DNA from: Saccharopolyspora rosea
GTDB taxonomy: Bacteria; Actinomycetota; Actinomycetes; Mycobacteriales; Pseudonocardiaceae
DNA length: 64,000 nucleotides
Reading direction: 5' to 3'
Assembly: GCF_025643595.1 (NCBI RefSeq)
Contig: NZ_CP102826.1
Coordinates: 2,852,001-2,916,000 of the forward strand
Shown here: positions 26,418 through 34,754 of the stretch, in pieces
How the letters are laid out: each line of letters begins with the position of its first letter
Numbering within the stretch: position 1 is the stretch's first letter
Translations under genes and position numbers: made by a program
Notes under the pieces: generated by a model
Seen by the model: only the letters and a program-made list of their open reading frames with translations
Database searches by the model: none
Told to the model about the DNA's origin: nothing

Positions 26418-27869
26418 ATGGAACACGACATCCCGGCCGATCCGCTCGAACAGGCCCGAGAACTGGAGCGCGTGCACGCCGCCGTGCTCTCCGGTGGTCG
26501 CGCGCCGCGCGAACCGCGCCCGGTGGTGGCCGAGTCCTGGCGCCGCTCGCTGCGCGCCCGCGTCGACCCGGAGCGCCGCCTGCCCCCGCTGGTGTTCGAC
26601 ACCGACCGGATCGGCGACGTCCGGGAGGCGCACCCGTTGGCGGTGTGGGTGCCGCTGGTGAGCCGGTCCCTGCTGGAGGCGGCGGACGCGTCGAGCCAGA
26701 TCGTGATCGTCACGGACGCCGAGGGCACCATCCTGTGGCGGCAGGGGGATCCAGGGGTGTGCCGGGACGCCGATCGGGTGCTGCTCGCCGAGGGCACCCA
26801 GTGGGCCGAGCACGCCATCGGCACCAACGCGATGGGAACCACGCTCGCCACCGGCGCACCGGTGCGCATCCACTCCGCCGAACACCTCGTGCGCACCTAC
26901 CACGCGTGGACGTGCGCGGCGTGCCCGGTGCGCGATCCCGACACCGGGCGGTTGCTCGGTTCGATCGACCTCAGCGGGCCGCTGCGCACCATGCACCCCG
27001 CGCTGATGGCGCTGGTCACCACCAGCGCACAGCTGGTGGAAAGCGAGCTGCGCCGGCGCATGGACCGGCGCGACGAGGCGCTCCGGGAACGCAACGGCCA
27101 CCACCTCGCCCGGCTCGGCGGGCCCGGAGCACTGGTCACCCCGACCGGTCGGGTCGTGGCCGGTGGCATCCCCGACCAGCGGGTCGCGGTCGACGACGGC
27201 GTGGCGCGGTTGGCCGACGGGCGGCTCGCCGACGCCGAACCGCTGCCGGACGGCTACCTGCTGCGCCTGCGGTCCGGCGCGCCCCGGCGCGCACCCCGGT
27301 TGCGGCTGCGCCTGCTCGACGAGCGGCCGACGGCGGCGGTCAACGGTGTGGAGCGGGAGATCAGCCTGCGCCACGCGGAGATCCTGGCGCTGCTCGCGAT
27401 GCATCCGCGCGGCCTGACGGCCGACCGGCTCGCGCTGCTGCTGCACGGCGAACACGGCAACCCGACGACGGTCCGGGTGGAGATCCACCGCATCCGGCAC
27501 GTGCTGGGCGAGTCCGTAGTCCGGACCCGGCCCTACCGCATCGCGGCCGAAGTGGACAGCGACGTGGACGCGCTGCGCGCCGCCGTGCGGCGCGGCGACC
27601 CGGACGCGGTCCTGGACCACGCGCGTGCGCTGCTGCCGCGTTCGGAGTCGCCCGCGATCCGCGCCGAACGCGAGGAACTGCTCGCCGCGCTGCGCGCGGT
27701 GCTGCTCCGGGAAGCCGACCCCGAGCGGCTGTGGCGCTTCGCGAACACCGACGTCGGCCGGGAGGACCCGGAGGTGCTGGAGGAACTCCGCGAGGCGCTG
27801 CCCGCGGGGTCGCCGGAGCGCACCGCCGTCGACACCCGCCTGCGGCGGCTGCTCGCGGAGGAGGCGTGA
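26418..27869 (+). CDS. GAF-domain transcriptional regulator (AcoR-like N-terminus)
   Basis: A 483-residue protein. Residues about 10-60 carry the V-x-E-S-W-R-R-S-L segment typical of AcoR-type activators. A GAF domain (about 80-225) includes I-G-T-N-A-M-G-T-T-L-A and W-T-C-A-A-C-P-V-R. No AAA+ sigma-54 domain is present. Instead, residues about 310-400 look like a winged-helix/OmpR-type module (E-I-S-L-R-H-A-E-I-L-A-L-L, then V-R-V-E-I-H-R-I-R). So it should work with normal sigma factors. It is divergent from the aldehyde dehydrogenase, its likely target. ATG 26418 is the best-fitting start, but no strong ribosome site is seen. Confidence 0.8.
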   Translation: MEHDIPADPLEQARELERVHAAVLSGGRAPREPRPVVAESWRRSLRARVDPERRLPPLVFDTDRIGDVREAHPLAVWVPLVSRSLLEAADASSQIVIVTDAEGTILWRQGDPGVCRDADRVLLAEGTQWAEHAIGTNAMGTTLATGAPVRIHSAEHLVRTYHAWTCAACPVRDPDTGRLLGSIDLSGPLRTMHPALMALVTTSAQLVESELRRRMDRRDEALRERNGHHLARLGGPGALVTPTGRVVAGGIPDQRVAVDDGVARLADGRLADAEPLPDGYLLRLRSGAPRRAPRLRLRLLDERPTAAVNGVEREISLRHAEILALLAMHPRGLTADRLALLLHGEHGNPTTVRVEIHRIRHVLGESVVRTRPYRIAAEVDSDVDALRAAVRRGDPDAVLDHARALLPRSESPAIRAEREELLAALRAVLLREADPERLWRFANTDVGREDPEVLEELREALPAGSPERTAVDTRLRRLLAEEA

Positions 27870-27897
27870 CGCCGGCGGACCGGCGCCACGCCCGCGA

Positions 27898-28128
27898 TCA
27901 CTCGGACGGCAGCACCTTCTGGGGCGCTTCGACCACCGACTGCACGAGGCCGAAGACGGGCACGCCCAGCGGCGCGAACGTCCACAGGTTGTTCAGCTGG
28001 CTGGTGTCGGGTTCGTCGACCACCGCGGGCGGCGGGGCGTCGGCGAGGGCCGGTGTGCCCAGGCCGAGCAGGGCCAGCCCGGCGAGGGCCGCGCCCGCGG
28101 TGGTGCGGCGCAGAGCGGACTTCATCAT
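27898..28128 (-). CDS. Small secreted protein
   Basis: A 76-residue protein with a clear signal peptide (R-R-T-T-A-G-A-A-L-A-G-L-A-L-L-G-L-G, cleavage after about A29) leaving a mature part of about 47 residues rich in Pro and hydrophobic residues. I do not recognise it. GGAGGA precedes the first of two ATG codons. It is the last gene of the operon that begins with the methanethiol-oxidase-like gene, 13 bases after another small secreted protein. Confidence 0.7.
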   Translation of the reverse strand: MMKSALRRTTAGAALAGLALLGLGTPALADAPPPAVVDEPDTSQLNNLWTFAPLGVPVFGLVQSVVEAPQKVLPSE

Positions 28129-28141
28129 GGGATCTCCTCCC

Positions 28142-28348
28142 TCAACGGGGTTCCAGTGCGGTCAACAGGCCGTCGACCGGGGCGAGCAGCTGGGTCGGCA
28201 GCCCGATCGCCGGGCCCAGCAGCGGCCCGGCGTCGACGCCGGGCACCAGCCAGACGGCGGGCGAGGCCGCCGCCACTCCGGTTCCGGCGCCGGTCAGAGC
28301 GAGGGCGAGCAGGCCCGTCGCAGCGATCCTCCGGCAGATTCCGCGCAT
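28142..28348 (-). CDS. Small secreted protein
   Basis: A 68-residue protein with a signal peptide (I-A-A-T-G-L-L-A-L-A-L-T-G-A-G..., cleavage after about A29) and a mature part of about 39 residues (P-G-V-D-A-G-P-L-L-G-P-A-I-G-L-P-T-Q). Its mature sequence loosely resembles that of the next small gene, so the two may be related. GGAGGAG lies 8 bases before ATG 28348. No function is known; the context suggests an accessory role to the exported oxidase-like protein. Confidence 0.65.
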   Translation of the reverse strand: MRGICRRIAATGLLALALTGAGTGVAAASPAVWLVPGVDAGPLLGPAIGLPTQLLAPVDGLLTALEPR

Positions 28349-28383
28349 TCGGTGTCTCCTCCCCATCCGGTGTGGATCTGTCC

Positions 28384-30135
28384 TCAGTGGAGCGTCCCGG
28401 AGACCGGGACGATCGTGCCGCCCGGGACCCACTGGCCCGGGTAGTCGCCGCCCATCGACATGTCCGCCATGTCGGGTGAACGGATCTCCATCGGCATCGC
28501 GCTGACCTGGGCCGAGGCGTAGAGCGTCACGGCGTCGGCGGGCCGGTCCCGGCGGGCCCGCAGCCAGTCGCGGAAGCCGGACGCGGACGGGTTCTCCCCG
28601 CCGAAGCCGTTCTCCAACGCCACGGAGTACTCCAACGACTGCGCGTCGCGCGGGTTGAACCGCAGCGGCAGGAACGAGGTCAGCGCTTCGTTCACCACCG
28701 GGGCGTGCAGCAGCCACGGCGCCAGGTACACGCCCTGGGCGTAGGTCGGCAGCGACGCCTGCCGTTCGGACAGCGCGTGCAGCCGTGGTGCCGCGTCCGC
28801 CCACCCGGAGACGACCACCAGGGCGTTCTCCGGCGAGTCGCGCACCGGCAGGTGGGCGTCGGCGGCGGCCCGGCGGACCACCTCGGCGGCCTGCCGGGAG
28901 CGCGGCGATCCGTCCGCCGCGACGGCGATCCCCGGCACCGACCGGCTCGCGAGCACTCCCACCAGGCGGCGGAGCGCGTCGGCGTCGGCGTCCTCCAGCC
29001 CGTCGGCGGGGCAGCGGGTGAGCACGTCGTGCCGCCCGGCGACCAGGCCGCCGAGCGCGGCTCCGGCGCACTCCGGTCCGTCGGCGCCGGACGCCGCCGG
29101 GATTCCCGGCCCGTCCCCGGCGTCGACCTGCAGGGTCCCATGACCGCGTCCACTGTGGATCATCAGCTCGCCGCGCCCGGCCGGGAGATCGACCTCGGCC
29201 CAGGTGCCCTCGGCGCCGGGGCGGGGCACGGCGCGCACCAGCGGTCCGTCGCCCGTCGCCACCGCGAGGTCCGCGCCCGCACCAGGCGGGAAGTGCACCA
29301 GGTTGCGGCCCGGTCGCTGCGGTGTGACCAGCACCGGCACGGCGGCCTCGCCGACCGGGACGCTCGACAGCAGCGGGACTCCCGGCGTCGGCGGGGCCGG
29401 TGGTTGCGGCAACGCTCCCGCCGCGGTCCACGCGCTCAGCGCCAGCACCGTCCCGGCGGTGGCGACCACCGCGACGGCCCGCCGCAGCCCGACGACGACC
29501 GCGGCGACCACGGGCAGGACCACCGCGGCCACCAGCAGCAGCCCCACCGCGCTGGAGTAGATCCGGCGGTCCAGGCCGATCCCGGACTCCGACAACCGCA
29601 CCACGCCGGTCAGCGCCAGCACGGCCCCGGCGAGCGCGGTGATGCGCCCCGGCCGCACGCCGTCGCGCCACCGCGGTCGCCCGGCGGCGAGCACGGTGAC
29701 CCCGATGCCGACCAGCGCGGCGGCCACGAACACCACGTCGGTGAGCACCGCGACGACGCCGTCGGCCGCGAAGTCCCCGGCCAGCGTCTCCACCAGCACC
29801 AGCAGGCCCAGCGCCGCGCCGATCCCGGCGGCGGGAACCGGGCGGGCGAGCACCGCGGGCAGGGCCAGCACGAGCGCGATCTGCGCCACCGCCACCGGCA
29901 CGACGACCGGCAGCGCGACCAACGACGCCACTCCGGCCGCGGCCGCGACGACCGCCCCCGCGGCGGCCCCGGCCACCGCCCGGCGGCCGGGGCGGACGGC
30001 CAGCGCGGGGCGCAGCAGGCCCGTTCCGCCCGCCACCGCGCTGCCGACCAGCAGGAGCAGCCGCAGGACCACCGCGAGCACGTGACCGTCCACACCGGAC
30101 TGGTGCGCGCCCATGTCCATGCCGCTCATGTCCAT
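28384..30135 (-). CDS. Met-rich membrane protein with large C-terminal outer domain
   Basis: A 583-residue protein. It starts M-D-M-S-G-M-D-M-G-A-H, a copper-ligand-like Met/His cluster, and near the C-terminus has a second one (M-E-I-R-S-P-D-M-A-D-M-S-M-G-G). Residues about 15-260 hold about eight membrane segments; residues 270-583 form a soluble domain. I recognise it only as an uncharacterised actinobacterial family. ATG 30135 directly follows the stop of the methanethiol-oxidase-like gene (TAG-ATG), so the two are coupled. Copper delivery to that protein is an attractive inference, since characterised methanethiol oxidases are copper enzymes. Confidence 0.7.
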   Translation of the reverse strand: MDMSGMDMGAHQSGVDGHVLAVVLRLLLLVGSAVAGGTGLLRPALAVRPGRRAVAGAAAGAVVAAAAGVASLVALPVVVPVAVAQIALVLALPAVLARPVPAAGIGAALGLLVLVETLAGDFAADGVVAVLTDVVFVAAALVGIGVTVLAAGRPRWRDGVRPGRITALAGAVLALTGVVRLSESGIGLDRRIYSSAVGLLLVAAVVLPVVAAVVVGLRRAVAVVATAGTVLALSAWTAAGALPQPPAPPTPGVPLLSSVPVGEAAVPVLVTPQRPGRNLVHFPPGAGADLAVATGDGPLVRAVPRPGAEGTWAEVDLPAGRGELMIHSGRGHGTLQVDAGDGPGIPAASGADGPECAGAALGGLVAGRHDVLTRCPADGLEDADADALRRLVGVLASRSVPGIAVAADGSPRSRQAAEVVRRAAADAHLPVRDSPENALVVVSGWADAAPRLHALSERQASLPTYAQGVYLAPWLLHAPVVNEALTSFLPLRFNPRDAQSLEYSVALENGFGGENPSASGFRDWLRARRDRPADAVTLYASAQVSAMPMEIRSPDMADMSMGGDYPGQWVPGGTIVPVSGTLH

Positions 30136-31962
30136 CTACTTCAGGTCCTCGTCGGCGATCACGAACAGTTCCGAGTGCGGCTTGGCGTTGCCGAACGGCC
30201 CGTGCGGCCAGGACTTCCGGTTGAAGTCGACGCCGACCTGCCCGGTCACCTCGTCGCGGAAGTCCTGGTCGACCCGCAGGCTGCCGTTCGGGGCGACGTC
30301 GACGAGGTTGACCCGGTGGTCGCCGTCGAGACCGGAGCGGGCCACGAAGTAGTTCGACACCGCCACGCGGGTGGGCTGGTCGGTGTCGTGGTAGAAGCCG
30401 TCCGGACCGAGCCGGAAGTGGTCGGCGGTGCCCCAGTGCGGTCCCTGGCCGGGCTGGTCGGGGTTGATCGCCGCGGTGCCGGCCAGCGCCGGGCAGTCCG
30501 CCCCGCCGCCGTGCTGCGCCTTGGCCACCGTGTCGATCTCGCACTGCGGCTGGTCACCGGAGGCCAGCAACCGGGAGATGTCCAATGTGTACACCCCGCC
30601 GGAGGTGCCCGGATCATCGGGACCCAGCGTGCCCTTCGGACGGCCGATCACCGCGTGGTAGAGGTAGTGGTCGTCCGGGCTGGTCTGGATCCACCCGCCG
30701 TTGGTACCCGCGCCGTTGCTGTCGTTGCTCGGGTTGAACGCCTTGTTGGCGGTCCCGTCGTCGAAGACCTCGCGCCAGTGCGGGGTGGGCGAGGTGATGT
30801 CCGGGGTGTAGAAGATCGCGCCGCCCTGCATGCTCTGCGCGAAGGCGCCCCGGTGTTCCGGCCGGTTGGTCACCGTGGTCTCCATGACCGCGCGGCTCTC
30901 CTGGTGCAGCGGGTCCTTCGGGTCGGCGCGCGGCCCGTCCGGCAGGTAGGACACCGCCCGGACCCGCGGGTGGTTGCGGTCGGAGATGTCCCAGGTCCGC
31001 ACGGTCGGCCGCCGCAGGTACGGCGAGGGCTGCTTGACCGGGTCCAGGATGATGTTGCGCGGCTCGACGTAGTCGCTGGTCACCATCGTGTTCAGGTCCT
31101 CGCGGGCCTGGATGCCGTGCGGGTTGGCGCAGGTCGGCTTGTCCAGCGTGGGCAGGTCGTCGCACAGCTTCGGGTTGTCGCCCTGCGGGATCGCGGCGGG
31201 CGACTGGGACAGCACCTTGCCGTTCTGGTCGAAGTGCACGACCTCGCCGGGGCTGCCGGCGAACCCGTTTCCGATGTGGACGGACCCGTCGTCGTACCGG
31301 TACGGCCCGGGTGCCACCGGTCCGCCCATGTAGGTCCCGTAGCTGGTGCCGTCCTTGAGCGTCCAGTACGCGTCCGGCACCGATCCGCCGAGCGTCTGCG
31401 TCGGCAGGGACACGCCCTTGAGCTTGACCGTGGGCAGCGCCTTGACGTCGAAGGCGTAGGTGGTGGCGCCGAACAGGCCGCCCGCGTAGATCGTGTCGCC
31501 CTTGCGCCAGGAGTACTGCATGTGGTGCGGCTCGTTCTCCACCAGCGGGCCGACCGTCGCGGTGTTGACCACCTTGCCGTACTCCGGTGATCCCTTGGTC
31601 ACGTCGATGACGGCCAGGAAGTCCGGCCCCGGCAAGGCGTTGCGGGCCTTGCCGACCGGATCGCGCAGCGATCCGGGCAGGTGCTTGACGTCCTTGACGG
31701 CGGTGTCGGCGACGTTCTCGTCGCCGGCCCACACCAGCAGCCACTCCTTGCGCTTGCCCGCCGACGCGTCGGCGTACTTGGTCACCACGTGGTTGGTGAC
31801 GGAGTAGTCCTTGCCGTCGGTGCCCTTGGTGTGATCGGTGAACACCGCCACGTCGGCGAGCGCCTGCGAGCCACCCGGCGGCAGCGTCACCGCGCCGACC
31901 GCCAAGACGACGGCGCCACCCACTGTCAGACCTCTTCGCCACCAGGGCGAACGCGCGTTCAT
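30136..31962 (-). CDS. Exported SELENBP1/methanethiol-oxidase-like protein
   Basis: A 608-residue protein with a signal peptide (W-W-R-R-G-L-T-V-G-G-A-V-V-L-A-V-G, cleavage near residue 36). The body matches the SELENBP56 beta-propeller family: N-E-P-H-H-M-Q-Y, N-P-H-G-I-Q-A-R-E-D-L, T-S-D-Y-V-E-P, H-Y/W-R segments, and a final D-x-D-P-N-like strand replaced by F-V-I-A-D-E-D-L. Characterised relatives oxidise methanethiol to formaldehyde, H2O2 and sulfide with copper. The catalytic role here is inferred. It is the first gene of a four-gene operon and is preceded by a cysteine-type leader peptide, which supports a sulfur role. ATG 31962 has GGAG 6 bases upstream. Confidence 0.78.
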   Translation of the reverse strand: MNARSPWWRRGLTVGGAVVLAVGAVTLPPGGSQALADVAVFTDHTKGTDGKDYSVTNHVVTKYADASAGKRKEWLLVWAGDENVADTAVKDVKHLPGSLRDPVGKARNALPGPDFLAVIDVTKGSPEYGKVVNTATVGPLVENEPHHMQYSWRKGDTIYAGGLFGATTYAFDVKALPTVKLKGVSLPTQTLGGSVPDAYWTLKDGTSYGTYMGGPVAPGPYRYDDGSVHIGNGFAGSPGEVVHFDQNGKVLSQSPAAIPQGDNPKLCDDLPTLDKPTCANPHGIQAREDLNTMVTSDYVEPRNIILDPVKQPSPYLRRPTVRTWDISDRNHPRVRAVSYLPDGPRADPKDPLHQESRAVMETTVTNRPEHRGAFAQSMQGGAIFYTPDITSPTPHWREVFDDGTANKAFNPSNDSNGAGTNGGWIQTSPDDHYLYHAVIGRPKGTLGPDDPGTSGGVYTLDISRLLASGDQPQCEIDTVAKAQHGGGADCPALAGTAAINPDQPGQGPHWGTADHFRLGPDGFYHDTDQPTRVAVSNYFVARSGLDGDHRVNLVDVAPNGSLRVDQDFRDEVTGQVGVDFNRKSWPHGPFGNAKPHSELFVIADEDLK

Positions 31963-32146
31963 GTGCACTCCGAACATCTCGGGGAACTGGGAACATCTCG
32001 TGGAGATGGACTGTCCGAACAGGACGGACGAACCGCGGCGCGGGCGCGCGCGGTCGGCTTGGAATCCGGCGAACGGACGCCGGCGAACGTGGATCCGCCG
32101 CGAGGGGCCGGAACGGCTCAGCCTTCGAGGCGGTGTCGGAGGACCC

Positions 32147-32227
32147 TCAGGAGCGGGGACACAGGGCGCTGGCTTGGTGGCGCAGGTCGACGTGCAGCCG
32201 CACCACCAGCGAGAGTGCGCGACTCAT
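32147..32227 (-). CDS. Cysteine-type leader peptide of the methanethiol-oxidase-like operon
   Basis: A 26-residue ORF, core V-R-L-H-V-D-L-R-H-Q-A-S-A-L-C-P-R-S. It shares H-V-D-L and A-S-A-L-C with the leader at 11721. TTGACC (32258-32263) and CACGAT (32235-32240), spaced 17 bases on the minus strand, predict transcription starting at about 32228, one base from the ATG, so it is probably leaderless. It ends 184 bases before the structural gene. Regulation by cysteine-dependent stalling is inferred from the family. Confidence 0.72.
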   Translation of the reverse strand: MSRALSLVVRLHVDLRHQASALCPRS

Positions 32228-32234
32228 GCGGCAG

Positions 32235-32263
32235 ATCGTGGCAGCGCCCCCACGCACGGTCAA
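32235..32263 (-). promoter_or_regulatory. Predicted promoter of the leader at 32147-32227
   Basis: -35 TTGACC, 17-base spacer, -10 CACGAT, read on the minus strand. The spacing places the start of transcription at the leader ATG. Confidence 0.5.
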
Positions 32264-32345
32264 CATCGTTTCAACACCTGGGAACATCGAGCACTCCCGT
32301 CCCACCCGCTCCTCACCGGTCGCACCGCGCCGGCGGCAGGTAGGG

Positions 32346-32359
32346 TTGGAACATTCCAA
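32346..32359. promoter_or_regulatory. LacI-type operator (autoregulation)
   Basis: TTGGAA-CA-TTCCAA, perfect 6-bp arms, 44 bases upstream of the LacI gene's GTG. A second near-identical site (33579-33592) precedes the next gene, pointing to one regulator for both. Confidence 0.7.
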
Positions 32360-32402
32360 GAGCAGCGGTCCGGCCGGGACCGCGACCGCGGAGAGGTGTC
32401 CG

Positions 32403-33428
32403 GTGAGCGGGAAGGACGGGCGGCGGCCGACCATCCGGGACGTGGCCGAGCGCGCCGGGGTGTCGAAGTCGTTGGTGTCGTTGGTGATGCGGAGTTCCGC
32501 ACAGGTCAGCCCGGCACGGCGCAAGGCGGTGCTGGACGCGGCGCGGGCGCTGGGCTACCGGCCGAACTCGGTGGCGCGCAGCCTGGTCGAGGGGCGCACC
32601 CGCACCGTCGGTGTGATCGTTTCGGATCTGCGCAACCCGTGGTACGTCGACATCCTGGAGTCGTTCCGGCGCGTGCTGCACGGCGACGGGATGCGCGTGC
32701 TCATCGGCGCCGGGGAACTGGAGCACCGGCTGGACCAGACGGTCGTCGAGGCGTTCCTGGACCTGCGGGTCGAGGCGCTGTGCGTGGTGGGCAGCCTGCC
32801 GTTCGACCCGGTGCTGGCCGACGCGATGGGCTCGGTTCCCGCCGTGGTCGCCAGTTCGCACGGTTACGAACTGCCCACTGTGGACAGCGTGGTCAACGAC
32901 GACGTGCACGGCATGCGGTTGGCGGTGGAGCACCTCGTCGGCCTGGGGCACCGGCGGATCGCGCACATCGGCGGCGGTGCCGCCGGGGTGTTCCAGGCCA
33001 GGCGCGAGGGCTACGAGACGGCCATGCGCGCCCTGGGGCTGGCCGAGCACGTCCGCGTGGAGCGGTGCGAGAACGACGAGCAGACCGGCTACGCCGCAAC
33101 GCGTCGCCTGCTCGGCTGCGACGACCCGCCGACGGCGATCGTGGCGGTCAACGACATGGCCTGCCTGGGCGCGGTGTCGGCCGCCGCCGACCTGGGCGTC
33201 GACGTGCCCGCCCGGCTCTCGGTCGTCGGATACGACAACACCCCGCTGGCCGGGACCAGCCACCTGTCGCTGACCTCGGTGGACCCGCGCAATCCGGAGA
33301 TCGGCGAGCTGGCCGCGCGACGGCTGCTCGCCCGCCTGGCCGAGGGTGGCGCGCCGGGCGTCCGCGACCTGATCTCGCCGCGACTGGCGGTCCGCCGGTC
33401 GACCGGGCACCCGCCCGCCGATCGTTGA
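32403..33428 (+). CDS. LacI family transcriptional regulator
   Basis: A 341-residue regulator. HTH at residues 9-30 (T-I-R-D-V-A-E-R-A-G-V-S-K-S-L-V-S-L-V-M), hinge helix (R-P-N-S-V-A-R-S-L) near 50, then a periplasmic-binding-protein-like sugar domain. Operators of the TTGGAA..TTCCAA type flank the gene on both sides, so it probably represses itself and the IolE-like gene. GTG 32403 lies 5 bases after a GAGAGG site. Ligand unknown; inositol or a related polyol is suggested by the neighbour. Confidence 0.9.
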   Translation: MSGKDGRRPTIRDVAERAGVSKSLVSLVMRSSAQVSPARRKAVLDAARALGYRPNSVARSLVEGRTRTVGVIVSDLRNPWYVDILESFRRVLHGDGMRVLIGAGELEHRLDQTVVEAFLDLRVEALCVVGSLPFDPVLADAMGSVPAVVASSHGYELPTVDSVVNDDVHGMRLAVEHLVGLGHRRIAHIGGGAAGVFQARREGYETAMRALGLAEHVRVERCENDEQTGYAATRRLLGCDDPPTAIVAVNDMACLGAVSAAADLGVDVPARLSVVGYDNTPLAGTSHLSLTSVDPRNPEIGELAARRLLARLAEGGAPGVRDLISPRLAVRRSTGHPPADR

Positions 33429-33430
33429 GT

Positions 33431-33560
33431 TGAGAGCCTGTCTTCGAACTCGTCGTGCGTGGCGGTGCCGGTAGCGGAACCTCAGTGGCCACCACCACCT
33501 CCAACGAGGCGCTGACGCGGCGCTGTGCTCGTCGGAGAGGCACTGAGGGTTGACACGGCG
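33431..33560. repeat. MITE-like repeat, copy B
   Basis: Left end TGAGAGCCTGTCTTCGAACT (33431-33450), then the GGCGGTGCCGGT module. Positions about 33494-33525 are the reverse complement of the module that is repeated twice in copy D. No intact right end is seen. It starts 2 bases after the LacI stop codon. Confidence 0.65.
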
Positions 33561-33578
33561 CTGCACGCCGGTCAGTCT

Positions 33579-33592
33579 TTGGAACGTTCCAT
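33579..33592. promoter_or_regulatory. LacI-type operator upstream of the IolE-like gene
   Basis: TTGGAACGTTCCAT: central GGAACGTTCC is a perfect 10-bp palindrome, near-identical to the site at 32346. A half-site, TTTGGAACGTGACC, follows at about 33645. Confidence 0.7.
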
Positions 33593-33685
33593 AACCGAGG
33601 TCCGGTCGCCCGCGGCTGAAATCGGTGGCATCGCGGCCTCTCGGTTTGGAACGTGACCGGGCACGGCGACGGACGGAGCGCAGGC

Positions 33686-34555
33686 ATGATCATGGACCGG
33701 GTGGCGGGGGCGCCGATCTCCTGGGGGGTGTGCGAGGTCCCGGGGTGGGGATATCAGCTCGCGCCGGAGCGGGTGCTGCCCGAGATGCGCGAGATCGGGC
33801 TGGTGGCCACCGAGTTCGGCCCCGAGGGGTTCCTGCCGACCGAGCCGCGGGCCAAGGCCGCCGCGCTGCGCGAGCACGGCCTGTCGGCGGTCGGCGGGTT
33901 CGTGCCGGTCGTGCTGCACGACCCCGACCACGACCCGCTGCCCGCCGTCGATCGCGAGCTCGACGGGTTCGTCGCCGCCGGCGCGGGCACCCTGGTGCTC
34001 GCCGCGGCCACCGGCCTGGACGGCTACGACTCCCGCCCGGAGCTCGACGAGGTGGGCTGGCGCACGCTGTTCGCCAATCTGGACCGCATCGCCGAACGGG
34101 CGCGGGAACGCGGTGTCGGCCCCGCGCTGCACCCGCACGTCGGCACCATGGTGGAGAACCGCGCGGAGGTGGACCGGGTGCTCGACGGTTCGACCGTGCC
34201 GCTGTGCCTGGACACCGGCCACCTGCTGATCGGCGGTACGGATCCGGTGGCGCTGGCCCGGGAGGTGCCCGACCGCATCGCCCACACCCACCTCAAGGAC
34301 GTCGACGTCGCGCTCGCCGACCAGGTGCGCGCGGGGCGGACCGCCTACACCGCCGCCGTCCGCGACGGCATGTACCGCCCGCTGGGCGAGGGCGACATCG
34401 ACATCGCCGCGATCGTCGACGTCCTGGAGTCGCGCGGTTACCGGGGCTGGTACGTCCTGGAGCAGGACGCGATCCTCGCCGCCGCCCCCGGAGGAACGGG
34501 ACCGGCCGCCGACGTCCGTGCCAGCGTCGCCTTTCTCCGCGCGCTCGGCGCGTGA
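33686..34555 (+). CDS. Sugar phosphate isomerase/epimerase, inosose dehydratase (IolE)-like
   Basis: A 289-residue AP-endonuclease-2-type TIM barrel. It opens with A-P-I-S-W-G-V-C-E-V-P-G-W-G, the IolE-type hallmark. It contains H-P-H-V-G-T-M-V-E, C-L-D-T-G-H-L-L-I-G-G, the metal His in I-A-H-T-H-L-K-D-V-D and L-G-E-G-D-I-D. The family dehydrates or isomerises inosose and related polyols; no other inositol genes are visible, so the substrate may differ. ATG 33686 was preferred because the GTG at 33653 would place the start inside the operator half-site. It is probably controlled by the upstream LacI protein. Confidence 0.85.
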   Translation: MIMDRVAGAPISWGVCEVPGWGYQLAPERVLPEMREIGLVATEFGPEGFLPTEPRAKAAALREHGLSAVGGFVPVVLHDPDHDPLPAVDRELDGFVAAGAGTLVLAAATGLDGYDSRPELDEVGWRTLFANLDRIAERARERGVGPALHPHVGTMVENRAEVDRVLDGSTVPLCLDTGHLLIGGTDPVALAREVPDRIAHTHLKDVDVALADQVRAGRTAYTAAVRDGMYRPLGEGDIDIAAIVDVLESRGYRGWYVLEQDAILAAAPGGTGPAADVRASVAFLRALGA

Positions 34556-34754
34556 TCGCGTTCCCTGACGGAATTTCGGGCGATCCGAGAAGTATGTCCA
34601 CTCCGGATGTTTCGTCCGCTCGGTGGTGAACCCTGCTCGCGCGCAAGGATTCGTCATGTCGCATGCTTTCCGGGTGGCATCGTTGCGTGATCGTCGACTC
34701 GGGGTTCACTCGATCCGGGGACGCCTGTACGGTGCCTCCGATCAGAAAGGGTGA

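Noticed and set aside
32403-33428. LacI gene as regulator of the methanethiol-oxidase-like operon
   Set aside because: The matching operators lie before the LacI gene itself and the IolE-like gene; the other operon has its own leader-peptide promoter, 80-110 bases from the operator and on the other strand.
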